A stretch of 64,000 nt of DNA, from contig QXXF01000012.1 of the NCBI GenBank assembly GCA_009911365.1, forward strand, positions 62,001-126,000. The letters run 5' to 3'. Numbering within the stretch: the stretch's first letter is position 1; every line of letters begins with the position of its first letter. Under the pieces are notes generated by a model, which had not been told where the DNA came from, searched no databases, and saw only the letters and a list, made by a program, of their open reading frames with translations. This document shows positions 1 to 7,191 of this stretch, piece by piece. The translations under genes were made by a program, and so were the position numbers. The stretch comes from Clostridiales bacterium. Its GTDB lineage: Bacteria; Bacillota; Clostridia; Peptostreptococcales; Anaerovoracaceae.

Positions 1-470
1 AGGAGCATGAACGTGATCCCAATCACCGTGTTTCCTTTCTGCAGATCCCAAGGCTTTATCATAAATAGGATGCCCAAAAGTCCAATGAGCAGTACGACCA
101 CATTGTTTTTTTTCAATTTTTCCTCAGTCATGAAATGCGCGAAGATCATGGTGAACAAAGGATTGATGGAAATCAGCACCGATGCGGTGGAAGCATTGGA
201 ATTCATCACTCCCAGCTGAAAAAACAACATGCTCAACGGGATCCCCAGGACTCCCACATATAATAAGTAGGCCAAATCCTTGAAGGCCAGCTTGATCTTG
301 TTCTTCTTCAATTCCCCAATGGCAAAGGGCAGGAGCAAAAGCCCTCCGATCATAAATCGGAGAAACGTCAGCTGGAACGAATCCATTTCGCTGCCTGTCA
401 GCTTTAACGCGACTTCCATTGTTCCGAACAAAAATGCTGTCAATACTACAAAAAAATAAACCCTTTTCAT
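1..470 (-). CDS. DMT-superfamily (EamA) transporter, partial
   Basis: N-terminal part of a polytopic membrane protein; the 3' end lies beyond the left edge, so no stop is seen. The ATG at 470 follows an AAGGAG site at a good distance. Hydrophobic segments alternate with short charged loops, and early residues read FLFGTMEVALKL and LTFLRFMIGGLLLLP, a pattern known from EamA drug/metabolite transporters that export amino acids or small metabolites. The substrate cannot be told from sequence. It is the last leftward gene here, with the terminator of the neighbouring P-loop gene in front of it. Confidence 0.8.
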   Translation of the reverse strand, partial: MKRVYFFVVLTAFLFGTMEVALKLTGSEMDSFQLTFLRFMIGGLLLLPFAIGELKKNKIKLAFKDLAYLLYVGVLGIPLSMLFFQLGVMNSNASTASVLISINPLFTMIFAHFMTEEKLKKNNVVVLLIGLLGILFMIKPWDLQKGNTVIGITFML

Positions 471-498
471 AACGCTCCTTTATTTTCTCCAATCATTG

Positions 499-522
499 AA
501 AAAGGCGGTGATAAACACCGCC
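499..522 (-). terminator. Intrinsic terminator of the P-loop gene
   Basis: On the minus strand a 7-bp GGCGGTG/CACCGCC stem with a 5-nt loop is followed by five T residues. It lies 36 bases past the stop of the P-loop gene and before the DMT transporter gene. Confidence 0.75.
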
Positions 523-558
523 GTCTCAGTTACGTGCGCATGATCCGCAGGAATCAGA

Positions 559-981
559 TTAGTTCAAGATCTCGCAGTCTGTAAAGTCCACTCCGATCAT
601 TTCTTCTTTTTCGGCGCTCAAGCTTACAATAAATTCGATCTCGTAGTTCTCGGAAATCTTTTTGATCCGATCCACGAATTCCGGCAGATCGCCTAATGTA
701 ACGTCCGCATGCTTTAAGATGCTGTCAATGAACATGGTTTCAATATCATGGTCTGAACTGATGATCCCATAAATGAAGCCTATGTATTCATCGCTGTTTG
801 TGATATGTTCAAAATCCTCCATGCAGATGACTCTGATCTTATGGCTCAAGTCATACATGAGCCTTTGATTTTTATTTATAAAAATGATACTTCCGTTGGC
901 TGTTTCAATTTTATCATTCGCTAAGTCGATCATTTGTTTTGTTTTGCCGCTGCCTTTATGGCCAATCAATAATTTCACCAT
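559..981 (-). CDS. P-loop ATP-binding protein of unknown function
   Basis: 140-residue soluble protein with a Walker A motif at its very N-terminus (GHKGSGKT, about residues 7-14). A later stretch ending in TMFIDSILKHAD could supply the Walker B acidic residue. It is too short for a full AAA or ABC protein. The start has an AAAGGGAGG site and its own promoter at 1031-1059, so it need not belong to the mod operon upstream. The family was not recognised by name; an ATPase or nucleotide-binding role follows only from the P-loop. Confidence 0.7.
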   Translation of the reverse strand: MVKLLIGHKGSGKTKQMIDLANDKIETANGSIIFINKNQRLMYDLSHKIRVICMEDFEHITNSDEYIGFIYGIISSDHDIETMFIDSILKHADVTLGDLPEFVDRIKKISENYEIEFIVSLSAEKEEMIGVDFTDCEILN

Positions 982-1030
982 CGCAAAAGCCTCCCTTTTT
1001 CTGTTCTGTGTGATTGTTTATGTAAGGACT

Positions 1031-1059
1031 ATTATACACCACCAAAGCTTTTTGGGCAA
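1031..1059 (-). promoter_or_regulatory. Sigma-A-type promoter for the P-loop gene
   Basis: Minus strand: TTGCCC (1054-1059), 17-bp spacer, TATAAT (1031-1036), with a TG just before the -10 as in extended -10 promoters. It sits about 50 bases upstream of the start at 981. Confidence 0.6.
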
Positions 1060-1076
1060 CAACAAACTCCCAAAAT

Positions 1077-2096
1077 TTATGCCTTTCCATATCCGCAGTT
1101 TGGATAGACGCAAGTCTCGCAGTTTAGGCACAGGCCGCCGTGGCCCAGTTTTTTGATATCCCGCCTGGTGATCACTTCTCCGGCCAAGAGCCTTGGAACG
1201 ATCAGATCAAAGACACTGGTCCTGCTGTACATGACGCATCCTGGCAGCCCTACGACTGGGATGTCATCAATATAGGAGAGCATGAACATGGCTCCCGGCA
1301 ACACCGGCGCACCGTATGTGACAATGTATCCGCCTGCTTTTTTGATGCCGCTCGGCGTTCTGTCATCTGGATCCACGGACATGCCGCCTGTGACACCGAT
1401 CATATCCACGCCCATGTCAATCAGCTGCCGGATACAGTCCGCGATCATCGTTTCATCATCGTCCGCGAAGAGCTGTTTGACCACTGTGCTTCCCAATTCC
1501 CCAAACTTTCGAACCAGCACTGGCCCAAAAGCGTCTTTGATCTTTCCGCTGTACACTTCGCTCCCTGTGGTAACCACGCCGATCTTTAGATCCCGCAAAG
1601 GCTTGACCTGGATCAAGGTCCCTCGATCCAGAACCCCTTCCGCCTGCTTTACCACGGCTTCGTCCACAAACAGAGGGATGACTCTGGTGCCCGCTAGCTT
1701 TTGTCCCGGCTCCACGACAATGTTTTCATGGATGGACGCGAACATGATTTCGTCCTGGTCGATGAGGTCAATGAGCAGTTCTTCATCTACCTTGAGTAAT
1801 CCCCGCTCTTGAGCCATGAGCTCTATTTTTCCTTCGCTTGCCTCCGTAAGCTGGATGCCTGGTCCCGCCGCCTTGCTGGCAATACGGAAAGCCGCATCGT
1901 TTTCATGGACATCCGTGTCATCCTTTTCCACCACGTACAAATGCTTTTTTCCCATGGAAAGCAGGATCTCCACGTCTTCTTCTTTGATCACATGTCCCTT
2001 TTTGAATTTCGGACCCTTGTATTCCCCTGGTATGATCTGCGTCAGGTCATGGGCCAAGACAGTCCCTACTGCTTGTTCCACTGCGATTTCTTTCAT
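1077..2096 (-). CDS. MoeA/MogA-like molybdopterin-binding protein
   Basis: 339-residue protein with a MoCF-biosynthesis (molybdopterin-binding) domain. The second half has LKIGVVTTGSEVYSGKIKD and then GVTGGMSVDPDDRTP, the nucleotide/molybdopterin-binding segment of MogA/MoeA proteins. It is shorter than classical MoeA (about 400) and ends in a Cys-rich tail (CLNCETCVYPNCGYGKA), as in proteins found beside molybdenum hydroxylase genes. I chose ATG 2096, preceded by an AGAGGTG site, over a GTG three codons earlier. It is the last gene of the modABC run and probably acts in molybdenum insertion or cofactor tailoring. Confidence 0.82.
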   Translation of the reverse strand: MKEIAVEQAVGTVLAHDLTQIIPGEYKGPKFKKGHVIKEEDVEILLSMGKKHLYVVEKDDTDVHENDAAFRIASKAAGPGIQLTEASEGKIELMAQERGLLKVDEELLIDLIDQDEIMFASIHENIVVEPGQKLAGTRVIPLFVDEAVVKQAEGVLDRGTLIQVKPLRDLKIGVVTTGSEVYSGKIKDAFGPVLVRKFGELGSTVVKQLFADDDETMIADCIRQLIDMGVDMIGVTGGMSVDPDDRTPSGIKKAGGYIVTYGAPVLPGAMFMLSYIDDIPVVGLPGCVMYSRTSVFDLIVPRLLAGEVITRRDIKKLGHGGLCLNCETCVYPNCGYGKA

Positions 2097-2194
2097 AAGC
2101 TTCACCTCTTTCTTTCCTTCAAAATTTATGATAATTCCTACAACTCAGCCCTAGAGCGCGAACAAACCTTCAAGCGAGTCCCAGCGAACTAGGA

Positions 2195-2851
2195 TCATGA
2201 TACAATCATACCATCCTTCATAAAAATCTTGTGATCCGCGAACATTTGGCTTTCCCTTGGATCATGAGTGATGAGAATCGTTGGTATTCCAAGGGAAGCC
2301 TTGAAACTGGCGAACTCTTCGTAGACCGTTTCTTTCGTCTTTACGTCCAAGGCGGAAAAAGGCTCGTCCAGCAGCAGCAATTTGGGCTTTGTCACAATGG
2401 CCCGGGCCAAAGCCACCCGCTGCTTTTCTCCTCCTGAAAGATTATGGGGATACCGCTTTTTCAAATGAGAAACGCCAAAGGTTTCCATCACGTAATCCGC
2501 GTATTCCCGCAATTCTTTTCTCTTGTCCCTGCTTTTGTATTCCCATTTGTTTTTTACGCCATAAACCACGTTTTTTTCTATGGTCATATTGGGAAACAGC
2601 GCGTAATTTTGGAACAAATATCCGATCTGCCGTTTTTTTGCGGGAACATCCGTCCGCTGACCAAAGACCAGTTTTCCCTCAATCAAGATCCTTCCCTGGT
2701 CAGGCTTTTTCAGGCCGGAGATGCAATTAAGCACCGTGGTCTTGCCTGCGCCTGATTCCCCTTGGATGGCCAAAACTCCTTTTTCAAAAGAATATTCCAC
2801 ATCCAAGGAGAAACGATCCAGCCGCTTTTTGATGTTAAAATAAATTCCCAT
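2195..2851 (-). CDS. modC: Molybdate-type ABC transporter ATPase (short ModC)
   Basis: 218-residue ABC ATPase that powers uptake by the ModA/ModB proteins encoded just upstream. Visible motifs are Walker A GESGAGKTT (about 31-39), signature LSGGEKQRVALARA (about 138-151), Walker B LLLLDEPFSALD and a switch His in LITHD. Canonical ModC is about 350 residues with a C-terminal molybdate-binding TOBE domain; this one ends after the ATPase core. The ATG follows the modB stop by one base, so the genes are co-translated. The metal could be molybdate or tungstate. Confidence 0.85.
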   Translation of the reverse strand: MGIYFNIKKRLDRFSLDVEYSFEKGVLAIQGESGAGKTTVLNCISGLKKPDQGRILIEGKLVFGQRTDVPAKKRQIGYLFQNYALFPNMTIEKNVVYGVKNKWEYKSRDKRKELREYADYVMETFGVSHLKKRYPHNLSGGEKQRVALARAIVTKPKLLLLDEPFSALDVKTKETVYEEFASFKASLGIPTILITHDPRESQMFADHKIFMKDGMIVS

Positions 2852-2852
2852 G

Positions 2853-3515
2853 TCACACCTTGTAATTTTTCTTTTTCAGCCATGTGTTCAGCCCGAAGAT
2901 CATGAAAAAGCTGAACACAGTCATCGCTGCCACCAGAGCATTCGCTTCCTCTTCCCTACCCGCGGCCACTGCGTAATAAATGGCTGTCGGAATGGTCTGC
3001 GTCTGTCCTTCGATATTTCCGGCCAGCATCAAAGTCGCTCCGAATTCTCCCATGGCCCTGGCAAAGGTGAGAATCACGCCGCTGACGATTCCCGGCCTGG
3101 CAAGAGGAAATGTCACGGTCCAAAAAATCTTCCATTCCCCGCTTCCCAGCGTGCCTGCCGCCAGCTCGTACGTCTCGTCCACGCTTTGAAGCGCTGCTTT
3201 GGCGTTTTGATACATCAAAGGCAGGGCCACCACACAAGCGGCGATCACGCAGGCGATCCAAGTGAAGACAATTTGGATGCCAAAGGTATCTAGCAAAAAT
3301 GCTCCCACGGGACCTCGCTTGCCAAAGACTTTCAGCAACAGATAGCCCACGATGGACGGAGGCAAGACCATGGGAAGGATCAAAATGGTTTCCCATATGC
3401 TCTTCCCGGGTATCTGCTTCTTTGTCAAAACATAGGCGAAAAACATGCCCAAAATAAAGGCGAATATGGTCGCGGCGCAGGCGACTTTTATGGACAACAG
3501 TATGGGCCCCAGCAT
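2853..3515 (-). CDS. modB: Molybdate ABC transporter permease ModB
   Basis: 220-residue inner-membrane permease with about five membrane segments and the cytoplasmic EAA-type loop that contacts the ATPase (GEWKIFWTVTFPLARPGIVSG). The early run ILPMVLPPSIVGYLLL is typical of the ModB/CysT branch. Length matches the family (about 220-230). It starts five bases after modA and is followed immediately by the ATPase gene, so the three form one transporter. Confidence 0.9.
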   Translation of the reverse strand: MLGPILLSIKVACAATIFAFILGMFFAYVLTKKQIPGKSIWETILILPMVLPPSIVGYLLLKVFGKRGPVGAFLLDTFGIQIVFTWIACVIAACVVALPLMYQNAKAALQSVDETYELAAGTLGSGEWKIFWTVTFPLARPGIVSGVILTFARAMGEFGATLMLAGNIEGQTQTIPTAIYYAVAAGREEEANALVAAMTVFSFFMIFGLNTWLKKKNYKV

Positions 3516-3519
3516 TGGA

Positions 3520-4314
3520 TTATTTTACCGTGAATCCGTATTTCTCGAACACGCCTTTGGCGTAATCGGTTTCTAGGTATTCATAAAACGCCTTCGCGGC
3601 CTCTGCCGCAGCGGAATCCTTCATCACCGCGGCGGGATATACGATAGGATCGTGCAGCTTGCTGTCCACATCTTCAACAATCTGTCCCTTATCTTCTTTC
3701 AGCATCAACGCGTCTGTCTTGTACACAAAACCGCACTCCGCGTCTCCTGTTTCCACATAGTTCAGGACCGCCCTCACGTCTTTTGCTTTTACGATCTTTC
3801 CTTCCACAGGGTCTATGATCTTCATGTTTTCAAACACCTGAAACGCATATTTTCCCGCTGGCACGGTTTCCGGTTCTCCGATGGCGATCTGCTTTACTTC
3901 GTCTGTAGCGATCCTGTCCATGCTCACCTTGTCTGCCGCTTCTCTGGAGGCGATCAGGGTCAGAGCGTTTCCAAACAAGTCTTTTCTCGAATCCTTATCA
4001 ATCAGATCATCTTCTTGCAGATCATCCATGTTGGATTTTGATGCGGAAATAAACAGGTCACATGGCGCACCGCCTTTGATCTGCTGTGCTAGGTCTCCGG
4101 AACCCGCATAGCTGGCAGTGATCTTGTCGCTGTTTTCTTTGCTGTATTTGACGATGATCTCGTTGAGCGCATCTGTCAGGCTGGCTGCTGCCAGGACCGT
4201 GATTTCTTGGCCTTCCTGTTCTTGCTCTTTGTCCGCGTCTGAGCCGCAGCCTGTCATGACCCAGGCAAAAGCCAACGCCAGCACTAGTAATACGATTATC
4301 TTTCTTGCTTTCAT
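3520..4314 (-). CDS. modA: Molybdate-binding lipoprotein ModA
   Basis: 264-residue substrate-binding lipoprotein. A signal peptide ends in the lipobox VMTGC, so Cys23 is the predicted lipid anchor. The mature part opens with ITVLAAASLTDALNEI and continues with YAGSGDLAQQIKGGAPCDLFISAS, hallmarks of ModA, in which Ser residues in these stretches bind the oxyanion. It is the first gene of the modA-modB-modC-moeA-like run. An AGGAGG site precedes the ATG, and the promoter at 4377-4419 carries an inverted repeat, so metal-dependent repression is likely. Confidence 0.92.
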   Translation of the reverse strand: MKARKIIVLLVLALAFAWVMTGCGSDADKEQEQEGQEITVLAAASLTDALNEIIVKYSKENSDKITASYAGSGDLAQQIKGGAPCDLFISASKSNMDDLQEDDLIDKDSRKDLFGNALTLIASREAADKVSMDRIATDEVKQIAIGEPETVPAGKYAFQVFENMKIIDPVEGKIVKAKDVRAVLNYVETGDAECGFVYKTDALMLKEDKGQIVEDVDSKLHDPIVYPAAVMKDSAAAEAAKAFYEYLETDYAKGVFEKYGFTVK

Positions 4315-4376
4315 AACTACAAATTACCTCCTATTTGATCATTGGATTTCATTTGCGCAAATGTTTGACAAAACGC

Positions 4377-4419
4377 ATTATAGCACATCGATAGCAAATC
4401 CATGTTGGTCTGCCAACAT
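4377..4419 (-). promoter_or_regulatory. mod operon promoter with inverted-repeat operator
   Basis: Minus strand -10 TATAAT (4377-4382). A perfect 7-bp inverted repeat ATGTTGG-N4-CCAACAT at 4402-4419 covers the expected -35 region, whose own match is poor. The placement is what a repressor would use to shut the molybdate transporter when metal is plentiful. The repeat is not the enteric ModE consensus as I know it. Confidence 0.5.
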
Positions 4420-4458
4420 ATTTTTAAATTTTTCAAAATATGGTGTTCAAAACCAACC

Positions 4459-5490
4459 TTAACGCTGCTCTCTTTCCTTGGTCAAGCCTTTTTTCAGCTT
4501 CCGGTCCCCTACCCGGCTCAACCGTTTCAACAGGCTGCCGCAGGAACAAGGCTCTGGCAGAAAGCTGCTCCAGTCTCCTGTCCGGTAACGGATAAAGGGC
4601 ATACCTTTTCTCGTCAAGGTGGTAAACGCTACTTCCCCCTCTTGGCCGTCAGGCAGCGGCATGCCTGTCTTAGGATCAATAATTTCTAAATACAGATCCG
4701 CCTCCCGTACATGACAGCCCTCTAGCACCGGGCAGCTGACAGCGCAGCCCAAGCCCATTTCCGTCATGCCGTAATGCTCGAACACCCGGCAGCCCCAGGC
4801 CTTTTTGATCCGCGTCCTGCTTTCCCTAGAAACGTATTCCGCAGACAGCAAAACGGTTTTCATGGGGATCTGAAAGCCGTCTGCCTTTTGTGCCAATGCC
4901 GCTAGCTGAGTGGGCAGGGCCACTGCGCAGGTCACCTTTTCTTTTTCCATGAGCTTTAAGATCTTCATATCATCTTCCCGGCTGCCATCAGGAAGCCCAT
5001 AAGGCACCACGCCCGCACCCAGCCGCTCCAGTCCTGTTTTCAGCAGGTCCCCGATGGAGCCTGGCCGCCTGCAGGGCATGAGGATGATGATCGTATCGGA
5101 AGGGTCCACCAGCAGCCGCATCCCGTGATGAAAGAAATCTTTAGTCAACTCCTGATCCTCTTCCGTGAAATAGATCCGCTTTGGTTTTCCTGTGGTGCCG
5201 CTGGTTTCCATGGTCACGATCCTGCTGATCTGGCTTTGGGGCACGCAGGTCATGTCTCCGCCTCGCTCTGCCGTGTCCTGAGGCGTGGTGAAAGGAAGCT
5301 GTCTGAAATCTTCCCAGGTCTCTAGCTTTTTATACTGATACAGTTCAGCATAAAATGGGCTGTGAGAGACAGCCCATTGAAAAGTTTCTTTTATCTTGCG
5401 CAGCTGATACTCCTCGATGGCTTCCCTGCTCAGCTCCCGTGCGTCCATGCCCAGCTTTTTTGCTGTCCAAAGATCCAAATACCGCTCCAT
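4459..5490 (-). CDS. AMP-dependent CoA-ligase-like protein (DVU_1553-like)
   Basis: 343-residue member of the adenylate-forming PaaK-like family. The phosphate-binding loop reads TSGTTGKPKRIYF (about residues 95-107); EHYGMTEMG and IRYRTGDWS are the later adenylation motifs. It is shorter than phenylacetate-CoA ligase (about 430), lacking most of the C-terminal lid. An in-frame upstream extension to 5550 is rejected because ATG 5490 has a GGAGTGGG site and overlaps the previous stop as TGATG. Its neighbours match the Desulfovibrio DVU1553-1559 set, so a role in molybdenum-hydroxylase maturation or substrate activation is inferred; the substrate is unknown. Confidence 0.75.
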   Translation of the reverse strand: MERYLDLWTAKKLGMDARELSREAIEEYQLRKIKETFQWAVSHSPFYAELYQYKKLETWEDFRQLPFTTPQDTAERGGDMTCVPQSQISRIVTMETSGTTGKPKRIYFTEEDQELTKDFFHHGMRLLVDPSDTIIILMPCRRPGSIGDLLKTGLERLGAGVVPYGLPDGSREDDMKILKLMEKEKVTCAVALPTQLAALAQKADGFQIPMKTVLLSAEYVSRESRTRIKKAWGCRVFEHYGMTEMGLGCAVSCPVLEGCHVREADLYLEIIDPKTGMPLPDGQEGEVAFTTLTRKGMPFIRYRTGDWSSFLPEPCSCGSLLKRLSRVGDRKLKKGLTKEREQR

Positions 5491-5861
5491 CAATCCCACT
5501 CCAACAGGTCCTCGATTTTTTGGAACGTGCTTTCCAGCATCATCGGGCACTTTTCCACTTTAGCCAGAGGGTCCGCGGCCAACAGCTCCCCGCAGTCCAG
5601 GGCTCCAAACGCGTCCTCGAACCAGTCAGTCAAATCTTCCACAAGACCTTGGCTGGCTTCCTTAGGATCAGCCAGGTACAAAAGGCAGATCCCTGCTGAC
5701 AAAATGCCGCAGGTTCTTCCAGACCACATGCCATCGCACAGTCCTGCCATAGCGGCCACCAGATCCTGGTTTTCCTTTTCCATCTGGCGAAGGCCCATTT
5801 CCATGATCATCTGACTACAGCAGTATCCTTTCAGCTTTAAATCCAGAATTTCTTCATTCAT
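5490..5861 (-). CDS. C_GCAxxG_C_C family protein (DVU_1555-like)
   Basis: 123-residue cysteine-rich soluble protein. Conserved-looking Cys lie in YCCSQMIMEMG near the N-terminus, LCDGMWSGRTCGILSAG in the middle (the diagnostic G-C-G-x-x-x-x-G part) and DCGELL further on. The family is thought to bind metal or act in redox steps; no reaction is established. ATG 5861 is preferred to ATG 5867 because the AAGGAGA site is then about seven bases away. It lies between the methyltransferase and the CoA-ligase-like gene, overlapping the latter by one base. Confidence 0.75.
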   Translation of the reverse strand: MNEEILDLKLKGYCCSQMIMEMGLRQMEKENQDLVAAMAGLCDGMWSGRTCGILSAGICLLYLADPKEASQGLVEDLTDWFEDAFGALDCGELLAADPLAKVEKCPMMLESTFQKIEDLLEWD

Positions 5862-5872
5862 GTTCATTCTCC

Positions 5873-6580
5873 TTATTTCCCCGTTTTTTCCGCTACCAAC
5901 ATGAAATATCCAACGCCTTTTTGTCCCTTGGCGCATGTGACGCAGCTGTCCAGGGAACCTTCCCGCAAAATCGTTTCCGCCACATAGGTGTCCAGATCCG
6001 CCGACCGGTCTTCAAACGCAGTCACCTTGTAACCGATCTCCTTTAAATAGGCGATCAATGGATCTTTTAAAAATGCTCCGTCCAGGCGAAAATCCACAAA
6101 GCGCTGTTTTCCTTCCTCACAGTCGCCTTCTTTGTGCGGGATTTTGGCCTGTCTGTCTGCTTCGATTTTAACGGCTTTCACCTGCTTTGGATCCGGATTT
6201 TTTAGATATAAGTCGCTGATAAACAGCTTGCCGCCCTTTTTCAACACGCAGTAGGCCTCGTGGAGGGCTTCATCCGGCAGGTTGATCAGAGACAGCGTAC
6301 ATTCCATCATCACGCAGTCAAAGGAAAAGGATGTGAAATCATCTAAGAATTCCCCGTCTCCCATGCGCAGGTCCAGTTTACTGTTCCGTTCCTTTCCCTC
6401 ACTGATCTTTGCCAGGTTCAGATCAATGCCTGTCACTTTGTACCCATGTTTGTCCTGGAGATATTCGGCCACAGTCCCATCGCCGCAGCCCACGTCCAGC
6501 ACCGCCGCGCCCTTTGGCAAGTCGCAAATCTCCATAGCTTTGTCTGTGATATGGAATTTTCCTGGTCTTACTAAACTCAT
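5873..6580 (-). CDS. Class I SAM-dependent methyltransferase (DVU_1556-like)
   Basis: 235-residue methyltransferase with SAM motif I AVLDVGCGDGTVAEYL (about residues 25-40), the acidic residue of motif II in VTGIDLN and a later FDCVMMECTLSL segment. A C-terminal CVTCAKG may hold a metal or redox pair. ATG 6580 has a perfect AAGGAGG site six bases away; a longer reading frame to 6688 runs through the leader and is rejected. It is first in the leftward accessory operon, driven by the promoter at 6722-6750 and divergent from the hydroxylase. The methyl acceptor is unknown. Confidence 0.8.
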   Translation of the reverse strand: MSLVRPGKFHITDKAMEICDLPKGAAVLDVGCGDGTVAEYLQDKHGYKVTGIDLNLAKISEGKERNSKLDLRMGDGEFLDDFTSFSFDCVMMECTLSLINLPDEALHEAYCVLKKGGKLFISDLYLKNPDPKQVKAVKIEADRQAKIPHKEGDCEEGKQRFVDFRLDGAFLKDPLIAYLKEIGYKVTAFEDRSADLDTYVAETILREGSLDSCVTCAKGQKGVGYFMLVAEKTGK

Positions 6581-6721
6581 ATTTGTCCTCCTTACTGCTT
6601 CTTGTCTGTAAACGCTATTGCCTCTGGGGCCCGCGGCCCGCAGATCGTAACAGACGCTCCACGCTTTTGATCGTCGTTTTCTGATCATCGTTTTGAAAAT
6701 TATTTGAGAATTCTGGCATAC

Positions 6722-6750
6722 ACTATATCACGTTATTTTTTCGGCGTAAA
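6722..6750 (-). promoter_or_regulatory. Promoter of the leftward accessory operon
   Basis: Minus strand TTTACG (6745-6750), 17-bp spacer, TATAGT (6722-6727). Transcription would begin near 6715 and leave a leader of about 135 bases before the methyltransferase start. That leader holds a very GC-rich stretch near 6640-6660 in an otherwise AT-rich region. Confidence 0.6.
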
Positions 6751-6873
6751 GGTTTTTGTCCATACTGAACCATATGGCTAGTACAATTGTCTCAAAATTC
6801 AAAACAATTTAAAATATCAACCACTTAATGTATGAAAAACAGCAAACTAATACCAAAATTAAAACATCCCTTG

Positions 6874-6901
6874 TTGACATACCACATATCTTGCTGATAA
6901 A
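6874..6901 (+). promoter_or_regulatory. Promoter of the hydroxylase operon
   Basis: A consensus TTGACA at 6874-6879 is followed after 16 bp by GATAAA (6896-6901); shifting one base gives ATAAAA with a 17-bp spacer. Transcription would start near 6908, leaving a leader of about 280 bases before the coding start. Confidence 0.6.
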
Positions 6902-6907
6902 ATGTTA

Positions 6908-7185
6908 CCAGAAATTCAATACACAAGCCGATTCTCGAATCCTACGGCAACAAAGCTATGGAAACGAGAACGATGGGTTCATAAGGAAACTTGTGAGCCT
7001 CCCGTGTTTGGAAAGGTAGTGTATGCAATATATTGGCAGTGTCGGCCACACAGGGTTTATTTGCCTGTTTTCAATATGTCGAAACAGCAGTATTTGTATT
7101 TCAAGCCTTTCCGGACTTACGGAAAGGCTTTTGTCGTTGGATGGAAGCGTTAAAGGAAGTTAATTGAAAGATTAATTGGAGGCAA
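6908..7185 (+). ncRNA. Structured 5' leader, candidate riboswitch, before the hydroxylase
   Basis: No gene is supported in this stretch. It can form nested stems: CACAAG (6922-6927) with CTTGTG (6990-6995), enclosing TTCTCG (6932-6937) with CGAGAA (6965-6970). A perfect 11-bp terminator-like hairpin follows at 7103-7130, ending about 55 bases before the ribosome binding site. A long structured leader plus terminator before a metabolic operon is the layout of a transcription-attenuating riboswitch. I could not match it with confidence to the Moco motif, c-di-GMP or another known class. Confidence 0.4.
7103..7137 (+). terminator. Leader terminator/attenuator of the hydroxylase operon
   Basis: AAGCCTTTCCG (7103-7113) pairs perfectly with CGGAAAGGCTT (7120-7130) around the loop GACTTA, and TTGTCGTT follows. 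It stands between promoter and gene, so it would act as an attenuator rather than an end-of-gene terminator. Confidence 0.6.
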
Positions 7186-7191
7186 ATGATT

